The notes beneath the pieces were generated by a model. The model was not told the DNA's origin. It worked only from the letters and a program-made list of their open reading frames with translations, and searched no databases. The position numbers and the translations under genes were made by a program. Positions 10,333-21,445 of a stretch of 64,000 nt of DNA are shown piece by piece. This DNA comes from Hydractinia symbiolongicarpus (Eukaryota; Cnidaria; Hydrozoa; Anthoathecata; Hydractiniidae), in the NCBI RefSeq assembly GCF_029227915.1, contig NC_079879.1, forward strand, positions 25,610,501-25,674,500. The letters run 5' to 3'. Position 1 is the stretch's first letter, and each line of letters begins with the position of its first letter.

Positions 10333-11668
10333 AAATAATGTCAGAATGAAATATTGCTGTTCTAATTTTTAAATAAGATTTTATACTTAGTTTAGTGTGA
10401 GCTCTCCAACACGTTAATTGTACAGCCTTTTGCGGTCTTAAAAAAAAAGATAGATGCGAACTGCGCAACATATTTTTGCGATTGGAAAATGTCGCGGAAA
10501 AAATGCGAAACTGATGTATTTATTTGGAAGGCTTTTTTCCGAAAAAGAGTTAGCTTAATTTTGATTTGATTATTTTGCGAAGAAAAATAATCGCAGAAAG
10601 AAGTGTATTCAAGAACGTAAAGTATATCACGATATAATATCAAATCCTGAATAAAATGCATTATTTAAACACTATCGTCTTCTACTTTTTTCGCGTAAAA
10701 ATGTGCGAATTAAAAGCACAAAAGAAATTCCCGATAAAATTTGTTCAGCAAACTTTTCTTCCTTAGGTATGTCAAGTCTTTTTCGTTGGTATCTCCGGAA
10801 CGTCTCATTTTCCTACTGTCTGATTTGTCTGACGCAAACGAACGTATTAGAGAAAATCCCAATAAAGGTTAAATTCACACACAATGAGCACAAAGCCAGT
10901 GTGGTAACATTCTACCCGCTTAAATAATACAATAATTAAATATATTTGTTCGAGTGATTGCGTCCATTCGCCAAAAACTAAGGATTTTCTGATAATGTTC
11001 GCGTGAGCAATAAACAATAGAAGTAACCTAGTAGAATAGAAATAGAGAAGTAACGAGCAGTAACTATTCATAAAGGGCGGCCAGTATTCTGACAGTAGGA
11101 TATCACAGGCGTGCAAGACTGTTTAGTCCCCAGGGGTAGAGAACAGTTTTCTGAAAGAAGACGAAGTCTTTTTTTTCCGTTCAAAGTCGAAATAGTCTAA
11201 ACATCTGAACGTGATATTTGGTAAAATTTTGTCCAACTAACTTGTATGCTAAATTTTCAAAAGTCATTTAGAACGGTAAGATAAATCTTCAATTCCAGAA
11301 TCAGATCATCAAAACTAAATGAAAACATATTTTGGAATAAATTAATTTCTTTCATATATTACACTATTTAACATATTTAAAAAAAATGATTAAAAATGAA
11401 AGTAACCAAACTCGTTTTTAGGAAAGTATGCTATGTTTTTAGACTTCAAAAATTTCGGGAAAATTATTTAATTAATCAAAATTATAATGTGCCCTGGGAA
11501 TAAGGTTGATCCTAAGAAGAAACTATTTATAGAAGATTTTAGCATAGACACGCTTTAAAATAAAATTTTTAAATTTTACTAAACTTGAAGAGGTATTAAT
11601 TCGAAACATTGCATATTAAGATGCACATGAACAAAACAGACATTATATAGATGCATATGTATAGTATA
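10333..11668. other. Intergenic region between convergent RWDD1 and LCA5
   Basis: AT-rich, presumably both 3' UTRs. The short frames (10265-10927 and 10847-11116) lack domains and overlap one another; none is called. Confidence 0.5.
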
Positions 11669-14600
11669 TTAAGCGAGTATCATTTCTTCCAAGTCGTCGT
11701 CTCCAAAATGGTCAGGCGTCTTTAACGGCGACCTTCTACTTTGATGGACGTGTTTCGTACGATTGTTAGAGTTTTTCCGGTTAAATGTCGGTTGATAAGC
11801 CGACACATTATCATTTTCATCTTCATCAGAACTGAAAACAATGTTGTTTTTATTTTTATTATGATTTTTATTTTGTTTCGAGTCCTCTTTAAAGGGATCG
11901 TCAAATAAATCAAACGGCGAATTATTGTTGATTTTATGATTTCTAAGACGTGGACTATCAACTCCAGTCGGTGAATACGTCGCATTTAACCCTTCATCAT
12001 TATACAAATCCCGACGACGAGTTTTTTTGTCGTCCGCAAATATCGAATCGTTCGTCGAAACTTTTTTAACGCTATTCCGTGCGTGACGACGATTTCTACC
12101 GGATGGCGACCCTAACGTTAATTCGTCGCTATCTTTTGTATTACGTCGTTTTATAACGGGCGAATTTTCGTCAGAATGCGCAGGTAGCCCTCGATGAAGA
12201 TTTTGGTCAGTTCGTTTAAATTCCCAGGAATTTTGGCGGTTAGATTTAGTATTGAATATATCATCATCTGTACTTTTACGTCTCACAGCAGGAGGCGCTT
12301 GTTTGGTATCTCCGCTAAAATCAAACGGCTCGTGTGACAAAAAGTCGCCTTCGGTTTTGTATCTTTCTTGTGTGGTACTTTCAAGAAAAATTGGCTTCTT
12401 TTTCGGCTTCTTATATTCGTTCGGTTCTTCGTAACTATACCCATTCTCCTCTGTGATATTGTCGGGATTTTCACCTCGATCGATAGCCTGCATCCTCGCT
12501 AACAGGATTTCTTTTTTCTTTCGTTTTTCTAACATTTCCTGTTTCTTCCTTTTAAAATCTTCGTCTTGTCCATCGCGTTCTTCCAAGGCTTTCTGACGGT
12601 GCTCCTGTTCTTTTTCGTTTTGTTTCCTCATATCATCAAGCAGTTTGCGTTCTTGTTCTTCCCTTCTCAATCGCAACTCTTCTTCCCTCGCGGCTTGCTC
12701 CTCCCTTTCTTTTCTTTTGCGCTCTTCTTCAATTTTCGCGATACGCCTCTCAAGTTCCCTCTCTGCTTCTTGTCGTCGACGTTCTTCTTCTGCTTTCTCA
12801 GACTCCTCTCGCCTCTTCATCTCAGCTAACTTTTGATCGATTTCTTCCAACCGTCTATCTTCACTGTCTCGCTTTGAGTTAGTATAAAAAAAGTCTTCGT
12901 CCTGCATTTCTTCTATCTCGTCTTCCTCGTATTTCTTTTTAAGCTCGCCAACTAGCGTTTCAACGGCCTTTGTTTCCGGCATTGGTGCATTTTTAACTTC
13001 ATTTTCTTGTGTCGGAGAAGCGGCTGGACTATTTTCTTGTCTTGGAGAAGCAACTGGACTATCTTTTTCAGCATCGAAAGAAACCATTTTAGTTCGTGGG
13101 CTAGCACTCCCCCTGTTACGTTTTTCAGTGGAAGCCTTTTTTACAGATTCGGCGTACACGCTACCTTGTTCTTCTTGATGTCTTCTGATGGCTGCAGGGA
13201 CAGAATCATCGGGACCAAACAAAGTATGTTCACTATCCTTACTGCCGCGCCGTTGAAGCCGCTGCGAATAAATGTTTGTAATTTCTAACGCTTTCTCCTT
13301 ATCCTTAAAAATAACATTTAAACGGATCAGGAAAATCTAGCCATCGTACTTAACAGGAGTTAAAAAAGGGCTTGTAAAAAATAATTAGAAAATCACCTTT
13401 AAGCGGCGTAACAAATCTTTTTGTTCTTGTTCCAGTCTTTTCATTTCATCAACAGCTTTCTTGTATTTTTCATTCTTCTCCTTTAACTCTCTCGCTCGAA
13501 CCTTTTCATGCAACTGGACAGCGCGAGTGAGTTCCTACAGTAAAACACACGTCAAAACAAGTTCACAGAGCAAGCATGCAAACCTTACTTATTAGAGGAA
13601 ACAATTTGCAAAACAACTTTTTAAGTAACTCTATTTTTCATTCCGGCTTGAGTTGATAAAAATAAAAGTTAAATTTAACAAATTGTTAGCTTGACACTTT
13701 CATGTTAGTTATTAGAACTCACGAAAGGTGTAATACATCATATTAATACCAAAGATACAGGTCTTTTTGAAATTTAATATTTTAGAAATTAGGACACTGA
13801 ACGTGATGAGATGTCTGAAAACAATAATTTTTGTTCTATGGACAAAAGGAAACAACGAGGGGATAAAATTAAACTGGATTATTATATGATTATACAAACT
13901 TTGGATTTAATAACAGGCTCTTTTAAAATAGCAAATACAATAATGATATTGGTTACAGTGATTCACGCCAAATAAAACGACAGGAGAAAGAGGGAGAGAT
14001 AATGTACTTCATTGCATAGGGTATTAGGAGCAGTATGAAACTGTTTCAGAAAATTTCAGCTAGGGCTCAGAAAAGTGAACTAGGAATGAAAGTATGTGTG
14101 TAACTAGACAGGATGAAAATTTGGAAAGTTAAGCATGGGGTCATTAAAAAAATTCACAAAATTATGCGGAGCCCAACTCAGACTTTAACCTGGACATTCT
14201 AACAATCAATCAATTTTATAAAACTTTCAGAATGAAAAGTATTTTAAGGAAATTGTTAATAAGGTCTTTAAATCATCCTTCTGATTAATTTCGGAATTCG
14301 GGATGATATTCAGATGAGGAGACAGCCTTTATAAAATTCATAATTCATAATTTTTTTTATTGTTTTTACTTTTCTTAATAAAAAGAAAAGTGTCTAATTT
14401 CGGAGGCCGTGTTAATACAGAAATTGGGTTGTTTGTAAAAAAACATGTAGTTTTAAACATTACCGCTATTTTCTTGTTCTTTTCTTCCATGGCTGTCTCC
14501 ATTTCTTCTAATTTCTTGCTAAGTGTATTTCTCTCGGCTAGATTTTTTTCCTTCGCCATTTTTTCATACTTTCTTAATTTCTCTTTTGTTTTGTACAATT

Positions 14601-16356
14601 CATCTTCTCGCTTTTTTAAATCTTGCTTAGCTTTGTCTCCAACTTCCTTCTGTTTTCTGAACTTTTCTTGCATCATAAACATCTCGCTGCTATGTTTCTT
14701 TAAAAGCGATGGCAGCTCAGCTTCAGCGTTATCAAGTTTGCGAATCTCTCGATCTTGAAGTCGTGCGGCTCTTTTTAAGTCTCGATTTTCGATAGTTAAA
14801 GTTTCGATTTGGTGCTGCAGATCGTGTATGATGTTATGCAGTGCCTTCGATTTGTTTCGATTTGCAGACAACACTCTGTTGACCACAACGCCGCGATCTT
14901 CGTTACTGCGAGTTCTACCAGAATTACCACGACCCCTCCCTTGACCTGTAGTTAAAAAAACTGAATTGATAATCATGCGTTATAGTTTCAGAAACTTTCT
15001 TCTTGAAATATTTTCTTCTGATATATTAAAAGACGCTGAGATACTCAGCGAGCTAGAAACAATTTTTTTTTATCTGACACACATATAGCAGCACAGAGAT
15101 CACCAGTATATAATTGTTTCTCTCATCACTCAAAACCATCAAAATCAGATCTCTCAGCATCTTCTTTCAAATCAGTCTGAATCACAACGCTTGTGTCTAG
15201 TTTGATTTGTGAATTTTAGGTCTAATACTGACAGATGAAAGAGAATACATCAGTTTCAAACATCCTAGAGAGTTTAGTTTGTTATGACAACTCCACACCA
15301 CAATCGTTAAAAGTGACCACATCGGGAAAGGACACATAACGTAGATCAAAAATAGGCCACTATTTTGTAACATTTTCACTTGAAGTTAAATAGAATCTGA
15401 AATATCTTACTTGGATGGATTTTATTTTATCATGATTTGGTTGTAACCACAATTTAGACACACTTTTTACATTGTTTTGTGATTGTAACTGCTTGCTATG
15501 CCTAATTTTTATTGTACACTTTTTCATAATGGTATATATATGTACACTATAGGGTAAAAACTGCATTTTCATAACAAAAGGACACATCTCCAATCATTTG
15601 TATTGATGTTTTGAGCTACATTTTTAAAAAACTATAGACAGAAAAAGTTAAATATATAGAACTTAGAGAATGTGACACGTATCCCTTTGTTACTAATTAA
15701 ATGTTTAAGCTAATGTTATTAATTGTGATCTTCTATTTTTGGGGTTAAACTATATGTTTAATGACACTACACGACTGAAAAACATTTACAGGCTTAGAAA
15801 TTTATGCAAACCTATGCTGCTTTCATTTTATAACGTTCATAGAAAGTGGAAAACATTTTCTTTACAAACCTTTTCTTGGAGGCTGTGAGACAGTTCTTCT
15901 TTGTGCTTGAATTTGATTCAAGTTATTTGTTTTTTTTACAGGTTTATTACTATTATTCTTTTTTGATGTGTTATTTGTTTTCGGGGGCGGTGGTACAGGG
16001 TCCTTATCATCATCTGTATCTTCATACTCATCACAAGAGCTTTCATAAGAATCTTTATTCAAATATCTTGAACTGCTCCTTCCTGAGGGACTGTTATAGC
16101 TTGAACTTGAATGATCAAGTTTGTCATCACTAGTTCTTTTCGAGTTTTTGTTTTTATTTTGTTTATTAGGTTTGCTTACGTGGTTGGAATCATCTTTATG
16201 TCGTGGTGTTGGTTCATCATCAGAAAATTCACTATCATAATTATATTTATCACGTTCATTTGAAGTTTTCTTTGGATCATCGTCATCATCACTATGAGAA
16301 CTCTCATACAAGTTGTCATTTTTGCCAGCAAAATCAAACTGCGAATCAGACATCAT
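11669..16356 (-). CDS. LCA5: Lebercilin (LCA5), 4 coding exons, complete
   Basis: Exons 15870-16356, 14464-14945, 13397-13534 and 11669-13303 join in frame to about 913 residues. The first exon is a low-complexity Ser/Asp/Asn-rich leader from MMSDSQFDFAG. The second and third hold the lebercilin coiled coil: RVLSANRNKSKALHNIIHDL, ELPSLLKKHSSEMFMMQEK, KNLAERNTLSKKLEEMETAM. At the exon 3-4 join comes the family block DKEKALEITNIYSQRLQR, and near residue 680 the short conserved motif NLHRGLPAH. The last exon also has a long Glu/Arg/Lys-rich helix (about residues 440-590) and a disordered basic tail ending DDDLEEMILA. Lebercilin binds the intraflagellar transport machinery at the ciliary base and axoneme and is needed for protein delivery in photoreceptors (family knowledge). 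It is longer than human lebercilin (about 697), mainly through the leader and the helix. Confidence 0.93.
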
Positions 16357-16856
16357 TGGGTTTGTTTATTTCACTATAAGCAGATTTTATATGGTTAGTT
16401 GTGTTTTAGTTGAACTTCTCAAATACATCTTAATATAAAACATGAAACCGTTTCCCACTATCAAACATTGTAAACTGTTTTGTTACTAAATACAAAATTG
16501 ACTTTTTTGTTACTAAGGTGATGATAAAATTTTGTTGAATAATTTATTATCTTTAAATGATGTTTAATATATATTTGTATTTCGGATATAAATATTTCAA
16601 TAAAGATTTATACACCAACTTTAAGTAATTTTTGTTGAAAAACACAGTCAGTTTTAATTAATGCACATTATAAGAAAGATGTATAGAAAAAATAATTAAT
16701 TTATATAGCATATTAAATAATTTGATTACAAAGGAAACATATATCACTTCATTTTTTTCAGCATAAAGGTTCAAACACACTATCATTTTTGAAATCACTG
16801 TTATTGCACAGTTATTGAGCATGAATAATGATAAATAAAAATTTACTTAATGTTTT
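16357..16856. other. LCA5 upstream region
   Basis: Very AT-rich, no reading frame; presumably the LCA5 5' UTR and promoter. Confidence 0.4.
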
Positions 16857-17206
16857 TTAGATAGATAGATGTGCATATTTTACATGGCTAGCCTCACAAA
16901 TATCGAGGGATATACCCTGTCTATTATTTCCAGGAGGGGCCATGGCGTAGATGGAGAGTCCTAGAGTATTTAATGCTCATTTTGAGCTACGCAGACCCAA
17001 TTAGAGCCCGCGCTCTATTAGACAACTCCCGGCAACATCCAACGGCCCACACAGTGTGCCATCTTCCCAATTTCCCTCACATGGCTTGGTTAACCCGGGG
17101 CTATGGTAACATTCACTCGCCCATGTTGAATCACCGTCAAGAGGAATCGAACCCCGGTCTCCCGCACAGAGTACGAGAGCTATAACCACTAATCTACGGC
17201 GCCACG
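16857..17206 (-). mobile_element. tRNA-derived SINE, copy 1
   Basis: Read on the minus strand from 17206 the element starts GTGGCGCCGTAGATTAGTGG, with an A-box-like TAGATTAGTGGTTA. Then comes GCGGGAGACCGGGGTTCGAT, containing a perfect B box (GGTTCGATTCC). This segment is what tRNA-Asp carries in its variable/T-arm region. A ~270-bp tRNA-unrelated body follows, and the element ends in a (TCTA)n tail (TAGATAGATA on the plus strand at 16860). Frames at 16973-17189 fall inside it and are not genes. Confidence 0.9.
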
Positions 17207-17650
17207 AACCAATGATTTACCAATGATTATTAAAAAGGAGAAGTTAAACTTTTTATAAATTTTCATTTTGATACTTATTGGTAGTACAAGATTTTTTTTG
17301 TCACTATTTTGAGCAAGGACTACCATTTTTATTAAACGTTAATTGATAACTAATCAGTAACAATGACTGTTAAACAGACAAGATAGATATTGATGGTATA
17401 GTTTTGCCTTAAAATAGCTACCATATTTCAAAATTAAACAACAAACTGTCAAACAACATGATAGCTAACAATGATTGCAAAAAAATAGTGCAATTGAGCC
17501 TCAACACCCGTACATAGTGATTTGCCAATTCCCAGATTTCCTTGGCTTTGCTCAAACTTAAGCTATTACATTTAATCTACTGCTGTTTTTAATTGATAGA
17601 TACAATTTATTTTAAACACAAAATCAATGGCAAACAACCAGAAAAGGTCT
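17207..17650. other. Spacer between two SINE copies
   Basis: AT-rich, no gene or repeat recognised. Confidence 0.4.
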
Positions 17651-17702
17651 GTAGGTAGGTAGGTAGGTAGGTAGGTAGGTAGGTAGGTAGGTAGGTAGGT
17701 AG
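17651..17702. repeat. (GGTA)n microsatellite forming the SINE tail
   Basis: About 13 near-perfect GGTA units. They are the 3' tail of the minus-strand SINE copy 2. Confidence 0.95.
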
Positions 17703-17965
17703 CTAATGCTAATTTTGAGCTACGCAGACCCAGTTAGGGCCCACGCTCTACTTGACAACTCCCGGCAACATCCATTGCCCACACAGTGTGCCATCTCCCC
17801 AATTTCCCTTACATGGCTTGGGTTAACCCCGGGGTTATGGTAACATTCACTCGCCTATGTTGAATCGCCATCAAGAGGAATCGAACCCTGGTCTCCCGCA
17901 CAGAGTATGAGAGCTATAACTACTAATCTACGGCACCACAATAACCACTAATCAACGGCGCCACA
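17651..17965 (-). mobile_element. tRNA-derived SINE, copy 2 (short-body variant with duplicated head)
   Basis: Same tRNA-like head and proximal body as copy 1. The distal ~115 bp are absent, and the tail is a long (CCTA)n tract, seen as GGTA repeats at 17651-17702. At its 5' end the first ~27 bases are present twice (plus-strand ACTACTAATCTACGGCACCA at 17920-17939, then ATAACCACTAATCAACGGCG at 17941-17960), as in a partial dimer. Confidence 0.87.
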
Positions 17966-18642
17966 TGCTAAAAATCAGGCTTCTGTACCAGTAAACTTTT
18001 ATTTACTTAAAGTTGAAAAGTAACTAGAATACTTTACAGTGACATATACTCCCCCCTCTCCAGGTATTTTTCAAAAAATATACGAATGAAGATTATTAAG
18101 TGTTGAAACTGTGTGACTTTTTGTACCTCAGGAATTGTATTGTCAAAAATAAATTTTTAATAATTTTTGTAATGCCCCTGATTGCAACAAAAAAAATTTG
18201 GGGTCATATATATTGGTCCAAAGAATTTTTTTTTAATTATTTATTTATCCTCTTATGTGCATGCAAATTATTATGTCTATAGCTCTTTCGGTTTAGAAGA
18301 AAGATAATTTATGGACAACTGATACCAAATAAGTTGTTTTAAATTTATTAGAAAACCCTACTCATACCGTATTGCGTGTTCATTTATCAAACTGCCCGAC
18401 TTTTTCATACTTAGAGACAGTTTCAGGTAAAAAAAGAATATGAACTCAAAATGCCACTGAACCCTTTGGTTTGTCATGACTGTTTAGAAACTAAAATTTT
18501 GTTGATTTTGTAGAGGCATTGGTTTATCCTTTATGTTGTCTGTTACATGCAAAATCTAAAAAACAAAAGATATTTCAAAGTAATTGCTTAAATTTCCAAT
18601 TCTTTTTGTATCTCTTTACAATTTTGGAACTAACATATCAAA
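17966..18642. other. Upstream region of the small acidic gene
   Basis: AT-rich. A 60-codon frame at 18100-18282 shows no domain. Presumed 5' UTR and promoter of the gene at 18643. Confidence 0.4.
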
Positions 18643-19088
18643 ATGAAACAACAAAAAATATTTGCTGAAGCTGCTGTAAACGGCATCCGGGTATTTGTAT
18701 ACAACGATGAAGATACAGATGACGACACTGATGATAAAAATGATCTGATTGATCTAAATGCAAATCAAAATGAAGGTACCCCAGTTTTTAATTAATTTGC
18801 CTTATTTATGCTTATTGTTTCAGAAAATAAAAATAGAAATAAAAGTAATACTGCATTATCAATATTTGCAATCTGCAGGCATTCTCTAAACCTCTGGCAC
18901 AGCTTGTATATCTGCTTTACTGCAGCTTTTTTAATTGTACTTTTAAACTTCCAAATCCAGATGAAGTTCACAATGAGTCTTACTTAAAGCAATGTATCAT
19001 AACAGAGGGCACTGATGGTAAAAACAGTGAAAACTATAGCGATGATGAAGATGAAGAACCCAATCCTTATCTGCGTTATCCAAATTAA
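18643..19088 (+). CDS. Small acidic protein of unknown function, two exons
   Basis: Exons 18643-18775 (133 nt, phase 1) and 18961-19088 join exactly in frame across a consensus CCAAATCCAG acceptor to 86 codons plus stop. The protein opens MKQQKIFAEAAVNGIRVFVY, passes through an Asp-rich stretch (NDEDTDDDTDDKNDLIDL), a CIITEG segment, and ends NYSDDEDEEPNPYLRYPN. It has no signal peptide, membrane segment or domain that I recognise. The hydrophobic N-terminal block and the conserved-looking PNPYLRYPN end suggest a short partner-binding peptide linked by acidic sequence. It is most likely real because splice phase, ATG and stop agree, but its family is unknown to me. SINE copies lie on both sides. 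Confidence 0.6.
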
Positions 19089-19754
19089 ATTCTTGTTAAT
19101 CAAAGAAAATTTTATTTCATAAATTCTGCCTTTGATGAATCAATTTAACAACCAGTGCATCATCATCATCATTCTTGGCTTAACGTCCGTTTTCCATGCT
19201 AGCATGGGTTGGACGGGGTATATTAATGACCCTCTTCCAATCTGATCTAGACTGTGCTAGATCTAAACTCACTTTTTAACTCAATTTTCTTTGAACATGA
19301 TATTTCTAGTAACTGTCCAAGAAATATTGCATAACTTCTTTTTCTAGGACACAAAATTTAAAAAGAAAACACTTTGAGGCTCAAGAAATGTCAGGTGTTA
19401 TCAAAACAACAGAAAGATAACTACTCCTTGTAATTATTTTAAAGGAAACTACAGTCAGTTAGATATAATCCTAGTAGAGCAAAAATGTGATAATTTCTTA
19501 ACAAATCTAAAACAGGACATTTCCCTAATTGGAAATGAGTGTGATTATGACATTTCAATAATTTTTGTTTGTTAAGAATTTATCGGTATATATAAATATT
19601 TTTTTAATTGTGTCCTAAAAATCTTTTTAGTAAAAATTCCATTCCATGAAAACAAAAACATAACCAAAGAAATGATAATTCTTTTTATCAAAATCATGTA
19701 CCGCAACAAGTGCCTATTTTTTCTGACAAGTTATATAAAAAAACAATAAAAACC
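19089..19754. other. Intergenic, no gene seen
   Basis: Includes a short ATCATCATCATC run near 19160. No supported coding sequence or recognised element. Confidence 0.4.
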
Positions 19755-20430
19755 AAGGAAGACGTCTTATAGATAAAAGATGTCTTTCTAAAGATGCATT
19801 TAAAGGGTTTTTAGTCACTTCTACATCTGTAAAAGGTCTAAAAGACGTCTTTAAAAAGGCACATCATAAAAGAATTTCTTAAAAACATCTAATAGACTTC
19901 TTTGGAAAGACGTCTTTTAAAAGATAGATAGATAGATAGATGTGCATATTTTACATGGCTAGCCTCACAAATATCGAGGGATATACCCTGTCTATTATTT
20001 CCAGGAGGGGCCATGGCGTAGATGGAGAGTCCTAGAGTATTTAATGCTCATTTTGAGCTACGCAGACCCAATTAGAGCCCGCGCTCTACTAGACAACTCC
20101 CGCAACATCCAACGGCCCACACAGTGTGCCATCTTCCCAATTTCCCTCACATGGCTTGGGTTAACCCGGGGCTATGGTAACATTCACTCGCCCATGTTGA
20201 ATCGCCGTCAAGAGGAATCGAACCCCGGTCTCCCGCACAGAGTACGAGAGCCATAACCACTAATCTACGGCGCCACAAATGCTAAGAGATGCCTAAGAGA
20301 TCTTTCGAAATGCATTTTAAAAAAAGGCCTCTGTTAGACGCTTAAACAGATGCATTATAGAACAAATCAGTGCTAAAAAGGACGTCTTTTAGAAATGCGG
20401 AAGATGTCTAAAAGAGTCTTTTAGAGCTCT
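19755..20430. repeat. Degenerate AAGACGTCTTTT palindrome array, split by a SINE
   Basis: Left part 19755-19922 and right part 20277-20430 are built of drifting copies of a self-complementary word, AAAGACGTCTTTTA (for example at 19760, 19838, 19908 and 20380), spaced about 20-40 bp apart with AAAAGATGTCT-type variants. SINE copy 3 sits between the halves. Confidence 0.72.
19923..20276 (-). mobile_element. tRNA-derived SINE, copy 3
   Basis: Almost identical to copy 1 over its whole length: tRNA-Asp-like head at 20276, B box, body, and a (TCTA)n tail at 19923-19942. The high identity points to recent activity. It was inserted into the palindrome array. Confidence 0.92.
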
Positions 20431-21256
20431 TTGTGTGTTTTTTCCAACAATTAAAATTAGTTCTTTCATACCTATTTGTAAAGTAGTTGTTCAGTAATTT
20501 AGTAAAGGTTCAACTACATTTTAAATATCTAACATCTTTTTCCACTTCTTAGACAATGTTCCCTAAATCGAAGCTTAAAAACCAACTCATTATTATTGCA
20601 GTAAGTGCGCCTTTTGGGCTATGTTGGTCAATCAAAAAGAAAAAGGTTAAGTGGTGCTAAGTCTTTTTATGGTCCTAAAAATAAATTTAATTTTTCTGCT
20701 CGGAAAGACTCATATTTGCAAACAACAAGGAAAGGGGGATGAGAACATGAAATGTTTTGGATGGTGGCCCTATTTTCATATCTATTTATCTCAGAGGTGT
20801 TTGTCTAGAAATAAATAGCTAGCTTTATCAGATGTTTATTTGTTACTTAGTGGAAGATAACTCTAAAAAAAATCACGAAAAAGTACAACAACAAAATAAA
20901 GCCTGTTGACAGTACAAACTCTTGGCTTGTAAACTTTATCGCAGCTGCAGTCACCATATTGTTTTGAAAATAAACTTAACCGTTGCGAGGTAGTAGCATG
21001 GGTTCTAATCTTTTATGCTCTCCGTTGCTACAAAAGTTATATATGTTCAAACACTAGCATCGGCAACAAAACAAAACAAAAAATCGATAAAATATATAAT
21101 TAATATTGAAGACATGATACGACAAAAATAAGAACATATATGTTGTAATAAAACCAGTAAAAATTTAGATTTATCATTAAGTCGAGGTGGAGACGGCACG
21201 CCAGCCGCGGGTTTCCAATATTTTGAAATGGCTACTCAGCGATTTTGAGACATGCC
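20431..21256. other. Intergenic flank of the Mutator element
   Basis: No gene recognised. The last 80 bp before the transposon are GC-richer. Confidence 0.4.
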
Positions 21257-21445
21257 ATTTCTATGGGAAAACTCTAATAACAAGTGCCAGGTCGGAGGTT
21301 CATAAAAAACAATATTTTGGACGAGTTTGCGCGAGTTGTTCCGAATATCTAACAGACTATGGCCCTACGGCTTGAACACCCACGCGGGAATGGAATAAAA
21401 CACTTTCTTTTTTTTTTCTTTTTTTTCTTAAGAGATAAGATAAAG

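Noticed and set aside
11105-11130. Another GTCCCCAGG MITE
   Set aside because: Only one end-like word (TAGTCCCCAGGGG); no mirrored partner or target duplication found.
12252-13288. Several plus-strand frames over LCA5
   Set aside because: Shadows of the Glu/Arg/Lys-rich last exon, giving Ser/Phe/Leu-rich antisense text.
17130-17206. A tRNA-Asp gene
   Set aside because: The A and B boxes are present but the acceptor stem does not pair and the sequence runs into a repeated body with copies elsewhere; it is a SINE head.
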